Origin: Rhizobiaceae bacterium
Lineage (GTDB): Bacteria; Pseudomonadota; Alphaproteobacteria; Rhizobiales; Rhizobiaceae
Assembly (NCBI GenBank): GCA_004299545.1
Contig: SCRB01000293.1
Coordinates: 1-15,122 of the forward strand
Direction of reading: 5' to 3'
Length of the DNA stretch: 15,122 nucleotides
The notes below the pieces were generated by a model. The model worked only from the letters and a program-made list of their open reading frames with translations, searched no databases and was not told the DNA's origin. The stretch's first letter is position 1. The number at the start of each line of letters is the position of its first letter. The translations under genes and the position numbers were made by a program. Of this stretch, positions 8,058 to 15,036 are shown piece after piece.

Positions 8058-8069
8058 TCACATATGTGA
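8058..8069 (+). promoter_or_regulatory. Operator half 2: identical palindrome TCACATATGTGA
   Basis: Second exact copy of the 12-bp palindrome. Centre-to-centre distance from the first is 19 bp, near two helical turns, so both could face the same side of the DNA and bind one tetramer. It lies just downstream of the predicted transcription start. The two copies share the longer core ATCACATATGTGA. Confidence 0.65.
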
Positions 8070-8100
8070 CGGCTTGGTATCAGGCCGCCGAGGAGGAGCC

Positions 8101-9120
8101 ATGCGCGCCATCGTTCTCCACGCTCCGGGTGATATCCGGCTCGAAGACCGGCCGAAGCCGGAAGCGAAGCCCGGCGAAGTTATCGTCAAGGTCGCCTCGG
8201 TCGGCGTTTGCGGCTCGGACCTGCCGCGCATGCTGGTCAAGGGCGCGTGGAAAATGCCGCTCATCACCGGTCATGAATTTTCCGGCCACATCACCGAACT
8301 CGGTACAGGCGTCGAGGGTTGGGCAAAAGGCGAGTTGGTCGCCGTGCCACCGCTTTTGCCCTGCAATAAATGCGACCAGTGCAAGACCGGCAATTTCTCA
8401 CGCTGCCGCGACTATGATTATTTCGGCAGCCGCCGCGACGGTGCCTATGCCGAATATGTGGCAGTGCCGGTCGGCAACCTCCTGAAAGTGCCCCAACACG
8501 TCGATCCGCGCGCCATCGCCATGACCGATCCCGCCTCCATCGCCCTCCATGCGTTGTGGAAGGCCGGCGGTATGACGGTCGGACAGACCGGCGGCGTCGT
8601 CGGCTGCGGCCCGATCGGTCTCTATGCCATCCAGTGGATGCGGCTGATGGGCGCTTCCAAGGTCATCGCCGTCGACGTCTCGGAACAGAAGCTCGATCTG
8701 GCGCGCCAGGCCGGGGCCTCGATCTGCGTGCTTTCCAAGGACCTCGCCGCCAACAAGGCGCGAGCCGATGTCGTGATCGAAGCGGTCGGCTTCGACCAGA
8801 CGATCAATGCCGCGGTCATGCTTGCCGGGCCGGGCGGCCATGTGACGTTCATCGGCATCCCCGTTCCGGACGTCACGCTCGCCAACAAGACCTTCCAGTA
8901 TTTCCTGCGGCAGGAGATTTCGCTGCACGGCTCCTGGAACAGCTTCGGCGCCCCCTTTCCCGGCCCGCAATGGACGACGACGATCGAGAAATTCGCGACC
9001 GGTGACCTGAAATGGGAGTTCATGATCTCCCATGACCTTGACCTGGCGGAATTGCCGGGCATCTTCAAACGCTTCGCGGCACGGGATATTCATTTCTCCA
9101 AGGTGCTGTTCCACCCGTAG
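8101..9120 (+). CDS. Zinc-dependent medium-chain dehydrogenase, GatD (galactitol-1-phosphate 5-dehydrogenase)-like
   Basis: MDR-family NAD(P)-dependent polyol or polyol-phosphate dehydrogenase, 339 aa. Catalytic zinc ligands C37 (VGVCGSDLPR) and H58-E59 (GHEFSG), structural zinc cysteines C88, C91, C94 and C102, and the Rossmann motif VVGCGPIGLYAIQ. The block PLLPC..C..C..G..S.C..YD..GSRRDGAYAEY is strikingly like E. coli GatD, as is the GSWNSFGAPFPGPQW segment compared with GSWMNYSSPWPGQEW. The usual further zinc-ligand glutamate (EP motif) is aspartate here (D143 in MTDPASIALHAL). GatD turns galactitol-1-phosphate into tagatose-6-phosphate, so this protein may work after a kinase, but free-polyol dehydrogenases share the fold. 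It is the first gene of block B, directly behind the operators. ATG 8101 is preceded by AGGAGGAG. The second FGGY kinase follows 25 nt later. Confidence 0.92.
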   Translation: MRAIVLHAPGDIRLEDRPKPEAKPGEVIVKVASVGVCGSDLPRMLVKGAWKMPLITGHEFSGHITELGTGVEGWAKGELVAVPPLLPCNKCDQCKTGNFSRCRDYDYFGSRRDGAYAEYVAVPVGNLLKVPQHVDPRAIAMTDPASIALHALWKAGGMTVGQTGGVVGCGPIGLYAIQWMRLMGASKVIAVDVSEQKLDLARQAGASICVLSKDLAANKARADVVIEAVGFDQTINAAVMLAGPGGHVTFIGIPVPDVTLANKTFQYFLRQEISLHGSWNSFGAPFPGPQWTTTIEKFATGDLKWEFMISHDLDLAELPGIFKRFAARDIHFSKVLFHP

Positions 9121-9145
9121 ACGATCCGCTGCTGGAGGAGCGTGG

Positions 9146-10675
9146 ATGACGACTGTTCTGAGCCTCGACATCGGCACCAACGGCGCCCGCGCTGGCGTGT
9201 TCGACGTCGAGCGGAAACGCATCGTCGCGAAAGGCGAAGCGGGCTATCCGACCCGGCATCTGCCGCCGAACCGGGCCGAGCAGGACCCGCTCGACTGGTG
9301 GCGGGCGCTGAAGCGTGTCGTGCCCGAGGTGCTGGCCGAGGCCGGCCAGCCTGAAATCGCCGCGGTCTCCGTCGCCACCTTCTCCTCCACCGTCGTCATC
9401 TGCGACCGTGCAGGCGCGCCCCTCGCCCCAGCCATCCTCTGGATGGATGCGCGTGCCGCCACGGAAGCAGGCCGCACCGCCGTCGATCATCCGGTGATGA
9501 AGGCGAGCGGCGGCTCCGATGCGGTGGAATGGCTGGTGCCGAAGGCGATGTGGCTGGCGCGCCATGAGCCCGATTTATGGACGCGCACGAACGTGATCTG
9601 CGAGGCGCTCGATTTCGTCAATTTTCGCCTGACGGGCATGTGGTGCGGTTCGCTGATGAACGCGACTTGCAAGTGGAACTACGACAGCCGCGCCTTCCGT
9701 TTCTGCCCCGACCTCTACGAAATGCTGGGCGTGCCGGAGCTCGCCGAGCGTCTGCCGCAGCGGATCGTCCCGATCGGCACGGTGATCGGGGAATTGCTGC
9801 CGCAAGTCGCGGACGAACTCAGCATCCGCGGCAGGCCGGTCGTCGTGCAGGGCGGGATCGACGCCCATATGGGCACGTTCGGTGCAGATGCCATCACGCC
9901 CGGCGCGATGCTCCTGATCGGCGGTACGTCCAACGTCCATCTCACCCAGGTACCGGACGACGGCAGGGACATTGTCGGCGTCTGGGGCCCCTACCCCAAT
10001 GCGCTGACACCCGGCCTGCGGATGATCGAGGGTGGCCAGGTGTCGGCCGGATCAATCCTGAAATGGCTTTCGGAAGAGATTTTCGGACTGGATCACGCCG
10101 CTTTACCCGGCCTGATCGCTGCCGCCGGTGCCGTTGAACCGGAGGCGACGGGCCTTATGGCGCTCGATTTCTGGATGGGCAACCGCACACCCTATCGCGA
10201 CGCACGGTTGCGCGGCGCTTTCCTCGGGCTTTCGCTGTCGCATGATCGCGCATCGATTTACCGTGCCGCAGTCACCGCCGTGGCACTCGGCGCGGCGAAT
10301 GTCGTCCACGATCTCGAACGCCAGGGCGTGGCGATCGACCGCATCGTCCTTTCGGGCGGTATCCAGCGCAACCCACTATGGATGCAGGCGACGATCGATG
10401 CCATCGGCAAGGAGGTCGGCATCGCCGAGGACGACAACCTTTCTCTCTATGGCTGCGCCGTCGCCTCGACGGTCGGCCTCGGCCTCTATCCCGATCTCGT
10501 GGCCGCCGCCGTCGCCCTGCGCGCGCCGGTTCGCGCCGCGCGGCCCGATCCGGACCAGCATGCACAATATCGCCGCCTTCTGGAGGAATACCGGTCGACC
10601 GTGGAGATCCTGGCGCCGATCCTGCACCGGCTGGCCGATGGGGCGGCCCGCGATACGGTGGAGAAGGCGCGATGA
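9146..10675 (+). CDS. FGGY-family carbohydrate kinase, second type (pentulose/polyol kinase-like)
   Basis: ATP-dependent sugar or polyol kinase, 509 aa, cytoplasmic. Motifs: VLSLDIGTNGARAGVFD at the N-terminus (D8), EALDFVNFRLTG at 153-164 at the position of the xylulokinase KDYV..LTG segment, catalytic D239 in QGGIDAHMGTFG, phosphate-binding IGGTSNVH near 258-265, IEGGQVSAGSILKWL, and LSGGIQRNPLWMQ near the C-terminus. It lacks the GQMHG block of the other kinase and reads closer to ribulokinase/ribitol-kinase-like or uncharacterised FGGY members, so the two kinases should have different substrates or steps. ATG 9146 has GGAGGAG at 9134-9140 with 5-nt spacing. The frame is open upstream to 9032, but that part lies inside the dehydrogenase gene. 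Its stop overlaps the regulator start in an ATGA (10672-10675). Confidence 0.9.
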   Translation: MTTVLSLDIGTNGARAGVFDVERKRIVAKGEAGYPTRHLPPNRAEQDPLDWWRALKRVVPEVLAEAGQPEIAAVSVATFSSTVVICDRAGAPLAPAILWMDARAATEAGRTAVDHPVMKASGGSDAVEWLVPKAMWLARHEPDLWTRTNVICEALDFVNFRLTGMWCGSLMNATCKWNYDSRAFRFCPDLYEMLGVPELAERLPQRIVPIGTVIGELLPQVADELSIRGRPVVVQGGIDAHMGTFGADAITPGAMLLIGGTSNVHLTQVPDDGRDIVGVWGPYPNALTPGLRMIEGGQVSAGSILKWLSEEIFGLDHAALPGLIAAAGAVEPEATGLMALDFWMGNRTPYRDARLRGAFLGLSLSHDRASIYRAAVTAVALGAANVVHDLERQGVAIDRIVLSGGIQRNPLWMQATIDAIGKEVGIAEDDNLSLYGCAVASTVGLGLYPDLVAAAVALRAPVRAARPDPDQHAQYRRLLEEYRSTVEILAPILHRLADGAARDTVEKAR

Positions 10676-11661
10676 CGGAAGAAACGGAAAGCCGTGCCGC
10701 CCGTCTGCCCGCCGATGAAAACCGCGATTACCTGATGGTGCGCATCGCCCGCATGACCTACCAGCAGAACCGCACGCTGACCGAGATCGCCAACGAGACA
10801 GGCCTCAACCGCTGGCAGGTCAGCCGCCTCCTGCAGGAAGCGCGCGATCTGGGGATCGTCCGGATCGAGATCATCCCGCGCACGCTGCGGCACCCCGATC
10901 TCGAAACAGCGCTCAGCGAGACGTTCGGCCTTCGCGACGCGGTCGTCGTCCCCGGCCCCTGCGACATGCCTGAAGGGGTCGAGGCCGTTGCGCAGGCCGC
11001 CGGGCACTATCTCGCCGCCATCAAGCCGCGGCCGGCAACGATCGGCGTGTCCTGGGGGCGAACGATGGGAACCGTCGCGCATTGGCTGCCGCCGCACTGG
11101 AGCGAAGGCGTCACGGTCGTCCAGATCAACGGCACGGTCACGCCCATTCCAGGCAGCATGCATCACAACGACGTCGCCGAAACCTTTGCCCGCAAGGGCA
11201 ACGGCCGGATGATCCCCCTGCCGGTTCCCGCGATCGTGGGGGAACGTGTCACCCGCGAGGTGCTGGAAAAGGACCGGATCGTCGCCGATGTCCTGAAAAC
11301 CGCCCGCGCCGCACCCGTTCTGGCCTTCTCCATGGGCGTGGCGGGAGAGGAATCGGTGCTTCTGCGCTCTGGCAATATCCTTCCGGAAGAAATGACGCAG
11401 CTGGTGCATTCAGGCGCGGTAGGCGATATCCTCGGCCGGTTCATCGATCGCCGTGGGGAGATTGTCGATCCGGATCTCGATGCACGAACGATCGGCCTCT
11501 CGCTTGCCAACCTCAAGAACGGCGATCGCATTATCGGTATTGCGGCCGGAGCCGGCAAGCACCAGGTTACGCTTGGCGCGCTCAGGGCCGGCCTGGTCAA
11601 TATCCTGATTACCGACGAGGCGACCGCAAGATATAGTTTGGATCATGCCCATGACCGCTGA
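10672..11661 (+). CDS. SorC/DeoR-type transcriptional regulator with sugar-binding domain
   Basis: DNA-binding regulator of 329 aa, the usual SorC-family size. An N-terminal helix-turn-helix at about residues 35-56 (RTLTEIANETGLNRWQVSRLL) is followed by EARDLGIVRIEI and a sugar-phosphate-isomerase-like effector domain (about 75-325). That domain carries IGVSWGRTMGTVAHWL, FSMGVAGEESVLLRSG, and a C-terminal RIIGIAAGAGKHQVTLGALRAGLVNILITDEATA block typical of the family. Family members sense phosphorylated sugars and often bind as tetramers. It sits in the middle of block B, with its start overlapping the kinase stop (ATGA) and its end overlapping the aldolase start by 17 nt. It would therefore be made together with the enzymes and control its own promoter through the palindromes at 8039-8069. 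Repression relieved by a kinase product is the expected mode, but activation cannot be excluded. Confidence 0.93.
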   Translation: MTEETESRAARLPADENRDYLMVRIARMTYQQNRTLTEIANETGLNRWQVSRLLQEARDLGIVRIEIIPRTLRHPDLETALSETFGLRDAVVVPGPCDMPEGVEAVAQAAGHYLAAIKPRPATIGVSWGRTMGTVAHWLPPHWSEGVTVVQINGTVTPIPGSMHHNDVAETFARKGNGRMIPLPVPAIVGERVTREVLEKDRIVADVLKTARAAPVLAFSMGVAGEESVLLRSGNILPEEMTQLVHSGAVGDILGRFIDRRGEIVDPDLDARTIGLSLANLKNGDRIIGIAAGAGKHQVTLGALRAGLVNILITDEATARYSLDHAHDR

Positions 11662-12661
11662 CATCCTTTCATCCTCCGCAACCGCCGGGCCGACCGCCCG
11701 CGCCGGCGCGAACGACAACCGCAATCCCGGTATGCCGCTTCGGCCGGAAATGTTTCTCGCTCATGCCGTCAACCGCAATGCAGCGGAACGGCGCACGGCC
11801 AGCTTGACCGCCCGGCGTTCGGTCAAGAAGGCCTGGCAGGCCGCCTGGCTGGTCAACGCCATAAGCTGCATCGACCTGACGACGCTTTCCGGCGACGATA
11901 CCGCCGAGCGGGTCAGGCGGCTTTGCGCCAAGGCGCGTCATCCTCTCGCCCCGCACATCGTCGAGGGGCTGGGCATCGCCGACATGGATCTCACGACCGG
12001 CGCCGTCTGCGTCTACCCGACAATGGTGCCGCATGCCGTGCGGGCACTAAAGGGAAGCCGCATCCCGGTCGCCTCCGTCGCCACCGGCTTTCCGACCGGC
12101 TTGATGCCGCTGCCTCTGAAGCTGGAGGAAATTCGCTATGCGGTCGGCGAAGGCGCCGGTGAGATCGATATCGTCATCACGCGCGAGCATGTGCTGAACG
12201 GCAACTGGACCGCGCTCTATGACGAGATCGCGGCGATGCGCGAGGCCTGCGGCGCGGCGCATCTGAAAACCATTCTGGCGACGGGCGATCTGAAGACGCT
12301 GCGCAACGTCTATTCGGCCTCGATGGTCGCCATGCAGGCCGGCGCCGACTTCATCAAGACCTCGACCGGCAAGGAGGGCGTCAACGCCACGCTGCCGGTC
12401 GGGCTGGTGATGGTGCGGGCGCTGCGCGATTATGGCGACGCCACCGGCTACCGGATCGGCTTCAAGCCGGCCGGCGGCATGCGCACCGCCAAGGCCGCGC
12501 TCAACTGGCAGTTCCTGATGAAAGAGGAGTTGGGCAATGACTGGCTGTCGCCCGGCCTGTTCCGCCTCGGCGCCTCCTCCATGCTCGCCGACATCGAACG
12601 CCAGCTCGATCATTTCGTCACCGGACGCTATGCGGCGTCCTCGCGCCACGCATTAGCTTGA
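11645..12661 (+). CDS. deoC: DeoC-type aldolase (deoxyribose-phosphate aldolase, long DERA-like form)
   Basis: Class I aldolase that in characterised relatives cleaves 2-deoxy-D-ribose-5-phosphate to acetaldehyde and glyceraldehyde-3-phosphate. It is 338 aa, compared with about 260 aa for E. coli DeoC, and resembles human DERA (about 318 aa) in a long N-terminal helix region ARRSVKKAWQAAWLVNAISCIDLTTLSGDDT and in long matching blocks such as LYDEI...R.ACG.AHLKTILATG and LFRLGASSMLADIERQ. Catalytic residues are all present: Schiff-base K238 (DFIKTSTGK), K274 (GFKPAGG) and D175 (EIDIVI). The start is uncertain. ATG 11645 and ATG 11651 overlap the regulator end and lack a clear ribosome-binding site, and ATG 11732 or 11750 would drop a disordered-looking Ala/Gly/Asn-rich N-terminus. 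The aldehyde dehydrogenase gene follows 11 nt later, which fits removal of the aldehyde product. Confidence 0.93.
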   Translation: MPMTADILSSSATAGPTARAGANDNRNPGMPLRPEMFLAHAVNRNAAERRTASLTARRSVKKAWQAAWLVNAISCIDLTTLSGDDTAERVRRLCAKARHPLAPHIVEGLGIADMDLTTGAVCVYPTMVPHAVRALKGSRIPVASVATGFPTGLMPLPLKLEEIRYAVGEGAGEIDIVITREHVLNGNWTALYDEIAAMREACGAAHLKTILATGDLKTLRNVYSASMVAMQAGADFIKTSTGKEGVNATLPVGLVMVRALRDYGDATGYRIGFKPAGGMRTAKAALNWQFLMKEELGNDWLSPGLFRLGASSMLADIERQLDHFVTGRYAASSRHALA

Positions 12662-12672
12662 GGGCCGAAAAG

Positions 12673-15036
12673 ATGAACGCTGTCACCGACATCCTGAAAT
12701 CGATGGAATATGGCCCGGCGCCCGAGGATCCGGCCATCGTCACGGATTGGCTCAAGCGGCACAGACAAGGCTTCGGCCATTTCATCGACGGCGCTTTCAC
12801 GCCGCCTTCGAGCCTGTTCGACGTCGCCAACCCGGCCTCGGGCAAGGTGATCGCGCGGATCAGCCAGGGTTCGGAGAAGGATGTCGATGCCGCCGTTGCC
12901 GCCGCCCGGCGGGCGCAGCCGAAATGGGCTGCCCTTCCCGGCCATGAGCGCGCCAAATATCTTTATGCGCTCGCCCGTCATGTCCAGCAGCATGCCCGCT
13001 TTCTCGCGGTGCTGGAGACGATCGACAACGGCAAGCCGATCCGCGAAAGCCGCGACATCGATATCCCGCTCGTCGCAAGGCATTTCTATCACCATGCCGG
13101 CTGGGCGGAAATTCTTGCCGACGAATTCCCCGGCGCCGCGCCGCACGGTGTCTGCGGCCAGATTATCCCGTGGAACTTCCCGCTCCTGATGCTGGCCTGG
13201 AAGATCGCGCCGGCGCTTGCGGCGGGCAATACGGTCGTGCTGAAACCCGCCGAATACACGCCGCTGACGGCGCTGGGCTTCGCGGAGATCGCAAGCGAGG
13301 TCGGGCTCCCCAAGGGCGTGCTCAACATCGTCACCGGCGACGGCGGAACCGGCGCGGCGCTCGTCGATCACAGGGATATCGACAAGATCGCCTTTACGGG
13401 ATCGACCGAGGTCGGGCGTATCATCCGCCGGCGCACCGCCGGCTCGGGCAAGGGATTGACGCTGGAACTCGGCGGCAAGTCACCCTTCATCGTCTTCGCC
13501 GATGCCGATCTCGATGCCGCCGCCGAGGGTGTAGTCGATTCGATCTGGTTCAATCAGGGGCAGGTCTGCTGCGCCGGCTCGCGCATCCTCGTCGCCGAGA
13601 CGGTCGCGGCTGAACTGGAGAAGCGTCTGCGTCAGCGGCTCGGCAAGCTCATCACCGGCGATCCGCTCGACAAATCGACCGATCTCGGGCCTATCGTCCA
13701 TCCCGTGCAACTGGACCGCATCAGGATGCTGGTCGAAAAGGGCGTCGCGGAGGGCGCGAAACTCTTCCAGGGCACCGCGCCCGAGGGCTGTTTCTTCCCG
13801 CCGACGCTCGCCACCGAGGTCGAACCGGCCTCCATTCTGGCAAGCGAGGAGATCTTCGGCCCGGTCGTCACGCTGACGCCATTCCGCACGCCGAACGACG
13901 CCGTGGACCTTGCCAATAATACGCGCTACGGCCTTGCCGCTTCCGTCTGGTCGGAAAACATCAATCTGGCGATCGACGTCGCGGCGAAGGTGAAGGCCGG
14001 CGTCATCTGGATCAACGGCGCCAATACGTTCGATGCCGGCGCCGGCTTCGGCGGCTACCGCGAAAGCGGCTTCGGCCGCGAGGGCGGTCGCGAAGGCATG
14101 GCCGCCTATCTGCGCCATCCCGCGCCGAAGGCGCGCAGGCCGGAGGAGCAGCCTGCCGCCCCGGTTGCCACGCCGACGGATGCGATCGCCACGGCGGGCA
14201 TCGACCGCACCGCGAAACTGTCCATCGGCGGCAAGCAGGCGCGCCCCGACAGCGGCTATTCCTATGCCGTCCTCGGTGCGAAAGGCCAGCCGGTCGGGCT
14301 CGCCGGCCTCGGCAACCGCAAGGACATCCGCAACGCCGTCGAAGCCGCGCGGAAGGCAGGCGGCTGGGGCGCACAGACCGGACATAACCGCGCCCAGGTG
14401 CTTTATTATCTCGCCGAGAACCTCTCTGCCCGTGCCGGCGACTTCGCCGAACGGCTGAAGAGCTTCGGCAAGGCGGGCGCCGCGGCACGAACGGAAGTCG
14501 AGACCGCGATCCGCCGCATCTTCTGGTATGCCGCGCAGGCCGACAAGTTCGACGGCGCGGTGCATCAGACGAAATCGGCCTATGTGACGCTGGCGATGAA
14601 CGAGCCGCTCGGCGTCGTCGGCATCGCCTGCCCGACCGCCTTTCCGCTGCTCGGCTTCGTTTCCCTGGTGCTGCCCGCCGTCGCCATGGGCAACCGCGTC
14701 GTTGCCGTGCCGTCGCAGACGCATCCGCTCGCTGCGACCGATTTCTATCAGCTTCTCGACACCTCCGACGTGCCGGGCGGCGTCGTCAACATCGTCACAG
14801 GCGAACGCGACGTGCTGATGAAGACGCTGGCCGGGCATGACGATGTCGAGGCGGTCTGGTATTTCGGCACCGGCGCCGGGGCGAAGATGGTCGAAGAAAT
14901 TTCGGCCGGCAATCTCAAGCAGACATGGACGGAAGACGGCGCGGCGCGCGACTGGACGGGACCGCGGGGCCAGGGCCGCCAGTTCCTTTTCCGCGCGACC
15001 CAGGTCAAGAATATCTGGGTACCCTACGGCGAATGA
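12673..15036 (+). CDS. Two-domain aldehyde dehydrogenase of ALDH16 type
   Basis: NAD(P)-dependent aldehyde dehydrogenase of 787 aa. Residues 1 to about 490 form a complete ALDH: PWNFP with N166, the cofactor loop FTGSTEVGR at 241-249, general base E265 (LELGGKSP) and catalytic C299 (FNQGQVCCAGSR). After an Ala/Pro/Arg-rich linker (about 484-515) comes a second, partial ALDH-like domain (about 515-787) with MNEPLGVVGIACPTAFPLL, PAVAMGNRVVAVPSQTHPLAATDF and GGVVNIVTGERDVL. This second domain has no ELGGK glutamate and no catalytic cysteine. That architecture is the hallmark of bacterial ALDH16, where the second domain is structural. In the operon it probably oxidises the aldehyde released by the adjacent aldolase, for example acetaldehyde to acetate. 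Start ATG 12673 has a weak GAGGG at 12660-12664. The stop overlaps the next start (ATGA). Confidence 0.92.
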   Translation: MNAVTDILKSMEYGPAPEDPAIVTDWLKRHRQGFGHFIDGAFTPPSSLFDVANPASGKVIARISQGSEKDVDAAVAAARRAQPKWAALPGHERAKYLYALARHVQQHARFLAVLETIDNGKPIRESRDIDIPLVARHFYHHAGWAEILADEFPGAAPHGVCGQIIPWNFPLLMLAWKIAPALAAGNTVVLKPAEYTPLTALGFAEIASEVGLPKGVLNIVTGDGGTGAALVDHRDIDKIAFTGSTEVGRIIRRRTAGSGKGLTLELGGKSPFIVFADADLDAAAEGVVDSIWFNQGQVCCAGSRILVAETVAAELEKRLRQRLGKLITGDPLDKSTDLGPIVHPVQLDRIRMLVEKGVAEGAKLFQGTAPEGCFFPPTLATEVEPASILASEEIFGPVVTLTPFRTPNDAVDLANNTRYGLAASVWSENINLAIDVAAKVKAGVIWINGANTFDAGAGFGGYRESGFGREGGREGMAAYLRHPAPKARRPEEQPAAPVATPTDAIATAGIDRTAKLSIGGKQARPDSGYSYAVLGAKGQPVGLAGLGNRKDIRNAVEAARKAGGWGAQTGHNRAQVLYYLAENLSARAGDFAERLKSFGKAGAAARTEVETAIRRIFWYAAQADKFDGAVHQTKSAYVTLAMNEPLGVVGIACPTAFPLLGFVSLVLPAVAMGNRVVAVPSQTHPLAATDFYQLLDTSDVPGGVVNIVTGERDVLMKTLAGHDDVEAVWYFGTGAGAKMVEEISAGNLKQTWTEDGAARDWTGPRGQGRQFLFRATQVKNIWVPYGE

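Larger units (their letters stand above)
7871..8100. other. Intergenic regulatory region between the two gene blocks
   Basis: The only sizeable non-coding gap in the window (230 nt). In order it contains a minor hairpin GACCG/CGGTC (7877-7881 with 7887-7891), the perfect 12-bp hairpin at 7919-7947, an unremarkable GC-rich stretch at 7948-8013, the candidate promoter, the two palindromic operators, and a strong AGGAGGAG ribosome-binding site at 8091-8098. The open frame running from TTG 8014 into the next gene crosses the operators and is not considered coding upstream of 8101. Confidence 0.8.

Noticed and set aside
8046..8062. TGTGA...TCACA arrangement resembling a CRP site
   Set aside because: The spacer is 7 nt instead of the 6 nt of a CRP site, and the arms are simply the facing halves of the two TCACATATGTGA palindromes, which explain the pattern better.
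8014..8100. TTG-initiated N-terminal extension of the GatD-like dehydrogenase
   Set aside because: It overlaps the promoter and both operators, and ATG 8101 has a strong AGGAGGAG and matches the family N-terminus.
10378..10671. Long N-terminal extension of the regulator
   Set aside because: This part is an out-of-frame shadow of the kinase gene. ATG 10672 in the ATGA overlap gives a normal 329-aa SorC protein.
94..11661. True AI-2 (lsr) operon
   Set aside because: The aldolase is a DERA-type enzyme rather than LsrF, no LsrG-like protein is seen, and four polyol-type dehydrogenases and a second kinase have no place in AI-2 degradation.
11645..12661. Ordinary deoxynucleoside salvage (deo) operon
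   Set aside because: No nucleoside phosphorylase, phosphopentomutase, cytidine deaminase or nucleoside transporter is visible. The surroundings are sugar/polyol genes, although genes beyond the window end could change this.
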